Of a stretch of DNA of 32,842 nucleotides, positions 15,077 through 23,223 are shown in pieces; within the stretch, counting starts at the first letter, position 1; each line of letters opens with the position of its first letter. The notes under the pieces were generated by a model. That model worked only from the letters and a program-made list of their open reading frames with translations. It made no database searches and had not been told where the DNA came from. Source of the DNA: Lacicoccus alkaliphilus DSM 16010. GTDB taxonomy: Bacteria > Bacillota > Bacilli > Staphylococcales > Salinicoccaceae. The stretch is taken from assembly GCF_900142805.1 (NCBI RefSeq), contig NZ_FRCF01000011.1, positions 17,053 to 49,894 on the forward strand. Reading direction: 5' to 3'. The position numbers and the translations under genes are program-made.

Positions 15077-15105
15077 ATGATAACGCATTTTTACACCGAT
15101 TACAA
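15077..15105 (-). promoter_or_regulatory. thi operon promoter
   Basis: Minus-strand TTGTAA and TATCAT are 17 bp apart, about 30 bp upstream of the riboswitch. Confidence 0.65.
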
Positions 15106-15288
15106 ATTTGGGACGGGTTCGGCACTATGCTTGAAAGCCTTTGGAAGCTGAAAACAGAAGGGAAGGATACAAAAATACAATAGTGATTAAATTCACAAAG
15201 TCGTCACTTGGAATAAGCAGGTGTCCTAAATTTTCAGACAGTAAATGTTATAATGGATATGAAATGAAAATGATCAGGAGGCGTTTCA

Positions 15289-16053
15289 ATGATTTCTCTC
15301 GAAAACAAATCAGCAATCATCACAGGTGCAGCAATGGGCATGGGCAAGGCCACAGCTCTGAAGTTCGGCAAAGCCGGTGCGAAAGTCGTCGTTGCAGACA
15401 TGAATGAAGAAGAAGGCAGCAAGGTCGTTGAAGAAATCAAGTCGGACGGCGGGGAAGCGATCTTCGTCAAAGTGGATGTTTCCAACGAGGAAGACGTGAA
15501 GCAGATGGTCGAGAAGACTGTGGAAGCTTACGGTAAACTTGATGTCGCAATCAACAACGCGGCCATCACGCCGGATGACAAACCGCTTGCGGACATGGAC
15601 TTCAATTACTTTGAAAAATTGATGTCCGTCGATCTGAACGGTGTCGCACTCTGCCTGAAGTACGAGCTTGCACAGATGGAGAAGGACGGCATCAAGGGCT
15701 CGGTCGTGAACACTTCTTCGGTCAGCGGCATCCGCCCGCAGCCCACCAATCCGGCCTATGTTGCAGCGAAACATGGCGTCATCGGCCTGACGAAACAGGC
15801 GGCGATGGACTATTCACCGAAAGGGATACGCATCAACAGTGTGGCGCCGGGTGCAATCGACACGCCGATGCTCCGCGGCGCACTCGACCAGTTCGGTTTC
15901 GACCCGGACGAATATGCAAAGCAGTTGAGCATGCTCGGCCGCTTCGCTGAAGCAGATGAAGTGGCTGAGGCGAACCTGTGGCTCGCCTCCGACCTTTCAT
16001 CCTACGTCACAGGCACGGTCCTGAACGTCGACGGCGGTTACACTTCAATGTAA
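15289..16053 (+). CDS. Short-chain dehydrogenase/reductase
   Basis: The 254-residue classical SDR has TGAAMGMG (12-19), Asp37 after the second strand (prefers NAD(H)), NNAA (89-92), catalytic Ser143/144, Tyr157 and Lys161 (YVAAK), and PGAIDTPM. It matches the glucose 1-dehydrogenase/3-oxoacyl-ACP reductase group; substrate cannot be fixed. AGGAGGCG precedes the ATG, and a TATAAT (15249-15254) gives a likely monocistronic transcript ended by the next hairpin. Confidence 0.9.
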   Translation: MISLENKSAIITGAAMGMGKATALKFGKAGAKVVVADMNEEEGSKVVEEIKSDGGEAIFVKVDVSNEEDVKQMVEKTVEAYGKLDVAINNAAITPDDKPLADMDFNYFEKLMSVDLNGVALCLKYELAQMEKDGIKGSVVNTSSVSGIRPQPTNPAYVAAKHGVIGLTKQAAMDYSPKGIRINSVAPGAIDTPMLRGALDQFGFDPDEYAKQLSMLGRFAEADEVAEANLWLASDLSSYVTGTVLNVDGGYTSM

Positions 16054-16067
16054 TTGAAGGTGATTTG

Positions 16068-16101
16068 AAGACATCTGCAGTTTTCTGCAGGTGTCTTTTT
16101 C
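16068..16101 (+). terminator. Terminator after SDR gene
   Basis: AAGACATCTGCAG and CTGCAGGTGTCTT enclose TTTT and end in T5. Confidence 0.85.
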
Positions 16102-16169
16102 CATTCATGATACTTTTTTAAGTCAGGATGATATAATTTAAGGAAAAGGATATGTAAGGAGGTGGGCGG

Positions 16170-17447
16170 ATGGACCGCTGGTACAGGATAGATAATACCG
16201 GAAAGATTTTTCATGCAGTATCGAGTGCGACGAACTCGTCGGTGTTCAGGGTCTCCATGATCATGAAGGGGACGGTCGACCCCGGCCATCTTCAGGCGGC
16301 GCTGGATGTCGTCGCGGTGCGCTTCCCGACGCTCACCGTGAGAGTGAGGAAGGGGCTGTTCTGGGACTTCATGGAACATAATGATGAACAGCTGCTGGTG
16401 AAACCCGAGACGGATCATCCGTGCTCGCCGATAGACAGGAAGGAGAACAATGCCTATCTGATACGGGTCCTTTATTTTGAAAAGAGGATTTCGGTGGAAA
16501 TATTCCATTCGCTGACTGACGGCGGCGGGGCGATGGAGTTCCTGAAAACCCTGGTCTACCAATATCTGCGGGAGTCGGGTGAGGATGTGGCGACAGACGG
16601 CCTCATTCTGGACCCGGAGGATGCACCGGACCCCGAGGAGATGGAGGACAGCTTCGAGAGGCATGCGACGTCCAGTGTGATGAAACGTCCGGCACGACGG
16701 GCGGAGAAGGCGTATCAGATCAAGGGCGAGGCTTTCGAGCCGCCGGGCATCAACGTCATCCACGGCGTGGTGGACGGCGCAGACTTGAATGCGTTTGCGA
16801 AGCAGCAGGGGACGTCACTGACCGGGTTCCTCACGAGTGTGCTGATAGAGGCCATCCATGAGGAGAGGATGCGGCGGGACATGACGGACGGCACGGTCTC
16901 CATCGCGCTGCCGATCAGCCTGCGCCGGCAGTTCCCTTCGGTGACGCTCAGGAACTTCTTTTCCGTTGCCAACATCAGGGTGCCGGTGGACGGTTATATG
17001 AATCTCGACGATATCATCAGGGAAGTGACCGGCCAGCTCATCAGCCACACCGATAAAGGGGCACTGCAGGAGAGCATCAACCGCTTCGTCTCCCTGCAGA
17101 GCAGCTGGCTCGTCCGGGCCATGCCGGTGCTCGTGAAGTACCCGATCATGCGGATCGGCTTCAACCAGTACGGGGAGCGCTCGAAGACGATGACCTTCTC
17201 GAACCTCGGCAACATACAGATGCCGGACGCCATCAAGCCCCATGTGGACAGGATGGAAGTCATCCTGTACCCGACCCGGAAAAGCCCGATCAACTGCGCC
17301 TTCGGTACTTTGAACGGCAACCTCACGATCTCTTTCGCCCGGTCGATTGAAGAGAACGACATCATCCGGGCATTTTTCAGGTCACTTGCGAAGATCACCG
17401 GACTAGATGTCCAGGTGTATTCGAATGAATGGGGTGAGCTGCAATGA
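16170..17447 (+). CDS. Condensation/alcohol-acetyltransferase-like acyltransferase
   Basis: The 425-residue protein belongs to the CoA-dependent acyltransferase fold shared by condensation domains, PapA5 and yeast-type alcohol acetyltransferases. The active-site HxxxD motif is HSLTDGGG (His113, Asp117). The second half keeps a channel-type motif (FSNLGNI) and VSIALPISLRRQF near the middle, as in the family. It should transfer an acyl group from CoA or a carrier to an alcohol or amine; no carrier-protein gene is nearby. GGAGGTGG lies just before the ATG, and TATAAT (16132-16137 region) suggests a promoter. Its TGA overlaps the next ATG (ATGA), showing translational coupling. Together with the two following genes it forms a compact uncharacterised unit. 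Confidence 0.78.
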   Translation: MDRWYRIDNTGKIFHAVSSATNSSVFRVSMIMKGTVDPGHLQAALDVVAVRFPTLTVRVRKGLFWDFMEHNDEQLLVKPETDHPCSPIDRKENNAYLIRVLYFEKRISVEIFHSLTDGGGAMEFLKTLVYQYLRESGEDVATDGLILDPEDAPDPEEMEDSFERHATSSVMKRPARRAEKAYQIKGEAFEPPGINVIHGVVDGADLNAFAKQQGTSLTGFLTSVLIEAIHEERMRRDMTDGTVSIALPISLRRQFPSVTLRNFFSVANIRVPVDGYMNLDDIIREVTGQLISHTDKGALQESINRFVSLQSSWLVRAMPVLVKYPIMRIGFNQYGERSKTMTFSNLGNIQMPDAIKPHVDRMEVILYPTRKSPINCAFGTLNGNLTISFARSIEENDIIRAFFRSLAKITGLDVQVYSNEWGELQ

Positions 17448-18109
17448 ACCGGTGTCCGAATTGCGATGTATCGACCGACGATCAGCACTGTCCTTTATGC
17501 CGGTCGCAGCTGGATGTGGCGGAAGATGCGCGGGCAGCCGCCTGGTATCCGTATTATGATCCGGAAAAGCAGAAGAAGCGGACCAGCATATCGCGTCTTG
17601 CCATTCTGCTTGGAACGCTTGCGGTCATCATCTGCTTTGCCATCAACCTGATCGTCATACCCCAGTTTTTATGGGTGTTTTATGTGGCGGTCGGTGTATT
17701 TTATGTCTTGGTCTCGCTGAGCCACACGATACTTTCCGCCTCGCACATCGGCGGCAAGATCACCGCACAGGTCGTGAGCCTCACCCTCGTGCTGCTCGTG
17801 ATCGATTTCCTCTCGGGAGATATGCAGTGGTCGGTGGACTATGCGGTGCCATTCCTCATAGTGGCGGGCATCCTGGTGATCTCGATCATCATACTGACGG
17901 TCCGGCTGAAGTGGACCGGTTATTTCAGCTTCCTGATGATCATGATCGTGCTCGGTTTCCTGCCGCTCGTGCTCTACCTCTCCGGCATCGCCACCGTGCT
18001 CTGGCCGAGCATCATCGCCGCAGTGTTCGCGGTGACGGTATTCACCATCCTTTTGCTTTTTGCGAACCGGACACTCATGACACAACTCGGCAGAAGGTTT
18101 CATCTGTAA
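17444..18109 (+). CDS. Zinc-ribbon membrane protein, DUF6320-like
   Basis: The 221-residue protein starts with a CxxC...CxxC zinc ribbon (CPNC at residues 4-7, CPLC at 16-19), then a soluble linker, and six to seven membrane helices from about residue 47 to 210. This combination, beside an acyltransferase and an alpha/beta hydrolase, matches what databases call DUF6320, recalled from memory. A role as a membrane platform for the acyltransferase, or as a carrier for its lipid substrate or product, is a guess. Its ATG overlaps the acyltransferase stop. The third gene follows after 41 bp. Confidence 0.75.
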   Translation: MNRCPNCDVSTDDQHCPLCRSQLDVAEDARAAAWYPYYDPEKQKKRTSISRLAILLGTLAVIICFAINLIVIPQFLWVFYVAVGVFYVLVSLSHTILSASHIGGKITAQVVSLTLVLLVIDFLSGDMQWSVDYAVPFLIVAGILVISIIILTVRLKWTGYFSFLMIMIVLGFLPLVLYLSGIATVLWPSIIAAVFAVTVFTILLLFANRTLMTQLGRRFHL

Positions 18110-18150
18110 CATCGTATCCCCCGGGATGCGGAATCGAAAGGAATGATTGA

Positions 18151-19128
18151 ATGAAACGTGTTTTGAAGACAGCTGCCGCCATCGCCGGGGCAGGGGCTTT
18201 ATTTTATACAGCACGCGCAGGGCGTGCCGCATTGTTTGAGGAAAGGAGCATCGAAAGCAAGATCGTTGAAGACTTGATCAAGGTCTTCAACTTCGACCTC
18301 GAAGAGGTGGATGCCAAGATGCTCGCGAAGAATTTCAAGGAGAACCGCAAGGAACATAAAATCCGGGAGAACCTGCTGCGCTCGAAGGCGGAAGCCTATT
18401 GGGACGCAGGCATGAAGGTTTTCAGGATCCTGCCCGGGAAGAAGACGAGCACGCGCCGGGTCCTCTACATCCACGGCGGCGGCTACATCCATCAACCGTC
18501 ACCGTTCCACTGGCTCTTCATCGATCAGATGGTACAGGAAACGGGACTCGAATTCATCGTGCCGATCTATCCGAAGACGCCGGAATTTTCTTATGAAAGT
18601 GCTTATGATGCGATTTCGGAACTGTACGGCAACCTGCTGGATGAAGGGGAAGAAGAAATCATCCTGGTGGGTGATTCCGCAGGCGGCGGGCTTGCGATCG
18701 GCTTCACCCAGTGGCTTGCCACGGAAAACATGACGTTGCCGAGGGGGCTCATCATCATTTCACCGTGGCTCGATGTCACACTTGAGCACCATGAGATGGA
18801 GCAGTATGCAAAATACGATCCGATGCTGCGGCCGGAGCACTTGAAGAAGATCGGACGCCTCTGGGCGGGGAATGCCGATCGGTCATACTATAAAGTGTCT
18901 CCGATCAACGGCCCCCTGACCGGCCTGCCGAAGATATACCTCTTCGTCGGCGAGCGGGAAATCTGCCTGCCGGACTCGAGGGAGTTCGCGGCGAAGCTCG
19001 AAGCGGCCGGGGCGCCGTATGAATACTATGAATATCCGATGATGAACCACGTCTTCCCGCAGTACCCGATACGGGAAGGCGCGAGGGCGAGGCGGCAGAT
19101 CAAGGAAATACTGCAGTCGCTCGCATGA
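18151..19128 (+). CDS. Alpha/beta hydrolase, hormone-sensitive-lipase family
   Basis: The 325-residue esterase-like protein has the oxyanion motif HGGG (108-111), the nucleophile Ser176 in GDSAGG, a probable acid Asp275 and catalytic His300 (MNHVFPQYP). Residues 5-20 are hydrophobic and may anchor it in the membrane. HSL-family enzymes cut short acyl esters; placed after an acyltransferase, it may edit or remove the same acyl group. A GGAATG-type weak ribosome binding site precedes the ATG. The strong terminator after the gene closes the unit. Confidence 0.87.
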   Translation: MKRVLKTAAAIAGAGALFYTARAGRAALFEERSIESKIVEDLIKVFNFDLEEVDAKMLAKNFKENRKEHKIRENLLRSKAEAYWDAGMKVFRILPGKKTSTRRVLYIHGGGYIHQPSPFHWLFIDQMVQETGLEFIVPIYPKTPEFSYESAYDAISELYGNLLDEGEEEIILVGDSAGGGLAIGFTQWLATENMTLPRGLIIISPWLDVTLEHHEMEQYAKYDPMLRPEHLKKIGRLWAGNADRSYYKVSPINGPLTGLPKIYLFVGEREICLPDSREFAAKLEAAGAPYEYYEYPMMNHVFPQYPIREGARARRQIKEILQSLA

Positions 19129-19145
19129 TGGGGGTGGAGATCAGA

Positions 19146-19176
19146 GGCCGGGACAGAAGTCCCGGTCTTTTTTTTG
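19146..19176 (+). terminator. Terminator of the acyltransferase unit
   Basis: GGCCGGGAC pairs with GTCCCGGTC around AGAA, followed by T8. Confidence 0.9.
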
Positions 19177-19289
19177 TGTGTGGAGATGCTGGATGGGGAT
19201 GGTGCGGGTGTGAGTGTGCACCTGGCGCTGAAAAAGCACTGCACATGCACAACACGATGACAACTCCCATCCTGTAAGTACACAAAAAT

Positions 19290-19316
19290 CCCGGGCTGGT
19301 CATTGACCAGCCCGGG
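19290..19316 (-). terminator. Terminator of the cstA operon
   Basis: CCCGGGCTGGTCA and its exact complement share a 1-nt centre; the minus strand continues into five T. Confidence 0.85.
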
Positions 19317-19319
19317 GGT

Positions 19320-20252
19320 TCAATCAAATACATAGTTTTCACTGAATGCATCCAGTTCATCCAGCGTCGTAATGTCATGCGGCAGCAGGGGGACGAAGAT
19401 TTTCCTCTGTTCTGGGAAAGTGTCCTCTATCTCCTGCATATACCGCTTCTCATGTTCCCGCCGCTGTGCAAGGAAAGCTCCGTCCGCTTCCTCCGGCAGG
19501 ACTTTATTGACGATGACGGTCTTCACATGGAGGTGGTACTGATCGAGCAGGGCTATCGCCTTCTTCGTCTCGAGGATCGGCAGCCTCTCGGGGTTCAGGA
19601 CGAAGATGAATCCCGTCTTATCCGATTCGAGCATGATTTTGCGTGCCTCGGAAAACCGGTTCTGCCGTTCGAGGAGGACCTCGTAGATTGGATCTTCGAT
19701 CGGTTCGCCGTCGTTCAGGAGCTGGGTGTAGTTCTCGTTCGTCTTCCTGCGTTTCTTCAGCAGTCCCTCGATCCAGACGCCCATCAGTTCTGGCAGTGTC
19801 AGCAGTCTGATCGTATGTCCGGTCGGCGCCGTATCGAAGACGAGATGGTCATAGTCCTGCGCTTCTTCGAGGATGATGGAGATGAGCTTATCGAACAGTG
19901 CCGACTCATCCGCGCCGGGTGATGCCTTGGCGGTGTCGAGCTGGCGGTCGACTTCTTCGATCATGCTGGACTGCACCGTCCCCCGGATGTTCTCCTTCAC
20001 CTGATTGATGTACTTCGTCGTCTCACGCTCGGGATCGATTTCAAGTGCGTGCAGGTAATCTGTGATCTTCTGCGTTTCCCCGCCGATCTTCATCGAGAAG
20101 ATGTCTCCGAGATTGTGCGCGGGGTCGGTTGAAATCAGCAGCGTCTTTTTATTTTCCCTGGCAAGCTTCCATGCGATGGCGGCGGCGGACGTGGATTTGC
20201 CCACACCGCCTTTGCCTCCGACGAATATTATTTTGTTGGCAGTTGCATTCAT
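19320..20252 (-). CDS. ArsA/Get3-family ATPase without cysteines
   Basis: The 310-residue P-loop ATPase has the deviant Walker A GGKGGVGKST (residues 12-21), the switch I DPAHNLGD, and the DTAPTGHTIRLL signature that defines ArsA/Get3. It contains no cysteine, so it lacks the arsenite-binding cysteines of plasmid ArsA and the zinc CxxC that holds the Get3 dimer. It is therefore unlikely to be an arsenite pump. It is third in an operon after cstA and the RCC-tail protein, 22 bp behind the latter. A role in assembling, activating or targeting the carrier or the small protein is the natural inference; nothing in the sequence proves it. Confidence 0.88.
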   Translation of the reverse strand: MNATANKIIFVGGKGGVGKSTSAAAIAWKLARENKKTLLISTDPAHNLGDIFSMKIGGETQKITDYLHALEIDPERETTKYINQVKENIRGTVQSSMIEEVDRQLDTAKASPGADESALFDKLISIILEEAQDYDHLVFDTAPTGHTIRLLTLPELMGVWIEGLLKKRRKTNENYTQLLNDGEPIEDPIYEVLLERQNRFSEARKIMLESDKTGFIFVLNPERLPILETKKAIALLDQYHLHVKTVIVNKVLPEEADGAFLAQRREHEKRYMQEIEDTFPEQRKIFVPLLPHDITTLDELDAFSENYVFD

Positions 20253-20274
20253 ACGGGATCCTCCTTCATTATGA

Positions 20275-20532
20275 TCAACAGCAACGGATGCCCGTCAGTG
20301 GTGATTTGTCCATGCCCATCCTGAGATGCCAGTCATGGAAATCTTCGATGATATGCGGATACAGCTCGAGTGTATAATAGTAGACCGGATTCGGGATGCC
20401 GATCATTTCGGAGTAGAGGAGGAGCAGGAAGAGGTCGTCCTCATCCCGGAGCTCGCGTGCCACTTCCGTCCTGTGGGGCATCTCCAGCACTTCCTCATAA
20501 TATTTGATGAGCTTTTTCACTTTATCCAGCAT
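20275..20532 (-). CDS. Small CstA-associated protein with Arg-Cys-Cys C-terminus (cory-CC-star-like)
   Basis: From ATG 20532 (GGAAGGTG upstream) the product is 85 residues with no signal peptide or membrane helix. A helical start (MLDKVKKLIKYYEEVL) and an IPNPVYYYTLELYP centre lead to GIRCC at the extreme C-terminus. E. coli YbdD and YjiX, partners of the pyruvate carriers CstA and BtsT, also end in RCC although they are shorter and otherwise different. NCBI uses the name cory-CC-star for such proteins, recalled from memory. The conserved terminal cysteine pair suggests metal or thiol chemistry, or recognition by the carrier. A longer in-frame start at 20583 lies inside cstA and is rejected. 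Confidence 0.8.
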   Translation of the reverse strand: MLDKVKKLIKYYEEVLEMPHRTEVARELRDEDDLFLLLLYSEMIGIPNPVYYYTLELYPHIIEDFHDWHLRMGMDKSPLTGIRCC

Positions 20533-20554
20533 TCCATCACCTTCCTTCAAAAGT

Positions 20555-22294
20555 TTAATCCCTGTGCTTCTCCAGTTCATCATCGAACTTGCCGCTCAGC
20601 GCCTGGATGGCTGTAATGACGATCCAGATGGCAAAGACGAATATGATGGCGCCGAGGACGAACAGCAGCATGTTGGAGTTGCTGCCGTACCATGCCCATT
20701 GGAAGAACACCTGGGTGAACATGGCATACAAAGTCATGAACATCAGGAATATCATCGGGATCAATGTGACCAGATAGTTGATGCCTTTACGTTTCAGCCA
20801 GACTGAAATCAGCAGCAGACTGATGCCTGCAAGCAGCTGGTTGGATGTGCCGAACAGCGGCCAGATCACGTAACCGCCGGAACCGAAACCGCTCGGCCCT
20901 TCCGGTATGAGCACCAGTGCCGCAGTGGACAATACGGCGACGGATGTCGCGACATGTTTCTTCGTCAAAGACGGCACCTGATATTCCGTACCGATTTCTG
21001 CAATGATGTACCGCATCAGACGCACTGCAGTATCGAGTGTGGTCGCCGCGAAGCTCACGACGATGATGGAGATGATCGTCGTTGCCACATGGGGCGGGAT
21101 GCCAAGGCCGCCGGCGAGGATCGCCGCACCTTCGACGAAGTTTCCGAGACCGCCGGCGTTCGCTGCATCAAAGCTTGAGTAGACGGCCGAGAAGTCGGCG
21201 GTACTGCTGAACAGCGTCACCACCGCAATGATTGAAATCAGTGCGAGCACACCTTCGCCGACAGCGCCGAAATAACCGACGAACCGTGCATCCGTCTCAA
21301 GGTTCAGCTGCTTCGAGGTGGTGCCGGATGAAACGAGTCCGTGGAAACCGGAAATGGCACCGCACGCAATCGTGATGAATAAAAGCGGCAGCCATGAAAC
21401 ATCCGCATCGGCATTGGTCGCCGGCGCGTTGATCGTCGGGTTCGTGAACAGCAATCCTGCATACAGGATGATCAGGCCGACGGACAGCTGATGGGAGTTG
21501 ATGAAATCCCTCGGCTGCAGTAGTTTCCATACAGGCAGCGTCGAAGCGATATAGACATAGACGAGCAGGATGCCGATCCAGATCATGAATGCGGTGGACA
21601 CCGCGCCGAGGCCGAAGAGACCCTCTCCGCCTTCACCGCCCATGTATGAAACCAGGTCGATCTGCAGCCAGGTGACTTCGGCTGTGAGCACTGCGGTCGC
21701 GTACATGACCGCCAGGGCGATCAGGGACGGGATGAGCATTTTGATGTTGCGTTTGTAAGCCGCATACCCGATCCAGATTGCCAGAGGTATCTGGATGAAG
21801 ACCGGCAGTACGCTTGCAGGATATGTAATGAAAAGATTGGCGATCACCCATGCAAACACTGCGTTGACCATCAGCACGAGCGTCAGGATGATGAACAGGA
21901 AAAGGATCTTCCCGCGTCTGCCGATGAATTTCTCGGCGATGGTCCCGATGGACTGGCCTTTATTCCGCACGGACATCGCCAGTGTACCGAAGTCATGGAC
22001 GCCTGCGGCGAATACGGTCCCTAAGATGACCCACAGGAATGCCGGCAGCCAGCCCCAGTAGACGGCGATTGCCGGGCCGAGTATCGGTGCGGCGCCTGCG
22101 ACCGAAGTGAAATGGTGGCCCCAGAGGACGAACTTGTTCGTCGGGACGAAATCGACGCCATCCTTATAACGGTGGGCCGGTGTGATGAAATCGGGGTCGA
22201 GCCTGTAAATCTTTTCTGCGATGAATTTTGAGTAATAGCGGTATCCGAATGCGAAGACCGCGAGGCCGATGACGGCAACTAAGATAGCGTTCAA
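20555..22294 (-). CDS. cstA: Carbon starvation protein A, pyruvate/peptide carrier
   Basis: The 579-residue membrane protein has about 15 predicted helices. Motifs typical of CstA are FVPTNKFVLWGHHFTSVAGA, PILGPAIAV, GVHDFGTL, SGFHGLVSSGTTSKQL and WPLFGTSNQLLAG. E. coli CstA and BtsT import pyruvate and were first linked to peptide use during starvation. GGGGGAAG precedes the ATG and a very good promoter is upstream. The gene begins an operon with the RCC-tail protein and the ArsA-like ATPase. No BtsSR-type sensor pair or catabolite cre box was recognised. Confidence 0.95.
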   Translation of the reverse strand: MNAILVAVIGLAVFAFGYRYYSKFIAEKIYRLDPDFITPAHRYKDGVDFVPTNKFVLWGHHFTSVAGAAPILGPAIAVYWGWLPAFLWVILGTVFAAGVHDFGTLAMSVRNKGQSIGTIAEKFIGRRGKILFLFIILTLVLMVNAVFAWVIANLFITYPASVLPVFIQIPLAIWIGYAAYKRNIKMLIPSLIALAVMYATAVLTAEVTWLQIDLVSYMGGEGGEGLFGLGAVSTAFMIWIGILLVYVYIASTLPVWKLLQPRDFINSHQLSVGLIILYAGLLFTNPTINAPATNADADVSWLPLLFITIACGAISGFHGLVSSGTTSKQLNLETDARFVGYFGAVGEGVLALISIIAVVTLFSSTADFSAVYSSFDAANAGGLGNFVEGAAILAGGLGIPPHVATTIISIIVVSFAATTLDTAVRLMRYIIAEIGTEYQVPSLTKKHVATSVAVLSTAALVLIPEGPSGFGSGGYVIWPLFGTSNQLLAGISLLLISVWLKRKGINYLVTLIPMIFLMFMTLYAMFTQVFFQWAWYGSNSNMLLFVLGAIIFVFAIWIVITAIQALSGKFDDELEKHRD

Positions 22295-22326
22295 TATACT
22301 TCCCCCTCATTGATGATTTAAAGCCA

Positions 22327-22355
22327 ATCATATCGAATATTCTAAAAATTGTAAA
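22327..22355 (-). promoter_or_regulatory. cstA promoter
   Basis: Minus-strand TTTACA and TATGAT are 17 bp apart, about 35 bp before the cstA ATG. Confidence 0.65.
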
Positions 22356-22494
22356 TGCATTTTAAAAAACAAGTCATTTCCAGATTTAAAGAGGATGTAC
22401 TTCTTTTTGAAAGCCGGACAGGCGGGGGGCGCGACGGCATCCTTATGCCACTCAGCTGCCATCATGATCGGGCGGTGTGCGTTTCAAGGGAAGA

Positions 22495-22528
22495 AGAGGA
22501 TTCACCGTGGCTGCATGATGAATCCTCT
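22495..22528 (-). terminator. Probable terminator of the cupin gene
   Basis: AGAGGATTCA and its exact complement enclose a 14-nt loop; the minus strand continues TTCTTCCC, a weak T tract. Confidence 0.5.
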
Positions 22529-22565
22529 GTTAATTTGAACATATTGGATATTTAAACAGTCTGTA

Positions 22566-23078
22566 TCAATCATTCCAGTAGTTGAAGAGCGGGCCGTCTT
22601 CGCCGTATACGGGATCGGCATCCGGCATGGGCACGTCCTTGATGTTATCGAGGACTTCAGGGCGCTCATCCGACTCGCCGTAGCACATGTCGAATGTTTT
22701 GCCGCCGGGGTAGGCGCCGTAGTTCCGGTAGTCGTCGCTCGCCTCGATCATCTTATGGCCGTATCCTGCCGGCAGTATGATGACGTCCCCGGGTTCCGCG
22801 TCCACCTTTTCCCCGAGCTCGCCGCCGAGCTGCAGGGTCGCGGTGCCGGCATCCACGACGAGCACTTCATGCGTGTTGCTGTGGTAGTGGTGGAACGGGT
22901 GGACGGATCCGAGCCATTCACCGGACCAGCCGTTCGCATTCAGTATTTCCACGGCGTCATCATTGGGCTCCAGGGCCGCTTTGTAGATGAGCAGCGGCAG
23001 CTTCCAGTGGTTCGGGATGCGCCCGTCATCTTCGACCTCGATTTGTATGATTTCGGTTTCTTTGGCATCTTTCATCAT
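22566..23078 (-). CDS. Cupin-domain protein, YjlB-like
   Basis: The 170-residue single-domain cupin shows metal-site motif 1 HYHSNTHEVLVVDAG and motif 2 PAGYGHKM, the ligand set (His, His, Glu, His) for a mononuclear metal. It resembles B. subtilis YjlB, of unknown function. AGGGTG precedes the start. It is divergent from the drug transporter and appears to be transcribed alone. Confidence 0.85.
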   Translation of the reverse strand: MMKDAKETEIIQIEVEDDGRIPNHWKLPLLIYKAALEPNDDAVEILNANGWSGEWLGSVHPFHHYHSNTHEVLVVDAGTATLQLGGELGEKVDAEPGDVIILPAGYGHKMIEASDDYRNYGAYPGGKTFDMCYGESDERPEVLDNIKDVPMPDADPVYGEDGPLFNYWND

Positions 23079-23223
23079 GCATCACCCTTTTCTTAAGTTA
23101 CTTATCATTATCCTCTTTCCTCCGCTTGTAATCATTCCGAAAAGGGAGATGGCAAGCGGGACGGGGGAGTGCTATACTTTTCTTTATTCTGGAAATAAAA
23201 TACGCATTGAAGAGGAAGTTGTC

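Noticed and set aside
19320-20252. Arsenite efflux ATPase.
   Set aside because: No cysteine is present for arsenite binding and no arsB, arsR or arsD gene is nearby.
22355-22555. 66-codon plus-strand frame between cstA and the cupin gene.
   Set aside because: No ribosome binding site, no family, and it covers the cstA promoter and a terminator.
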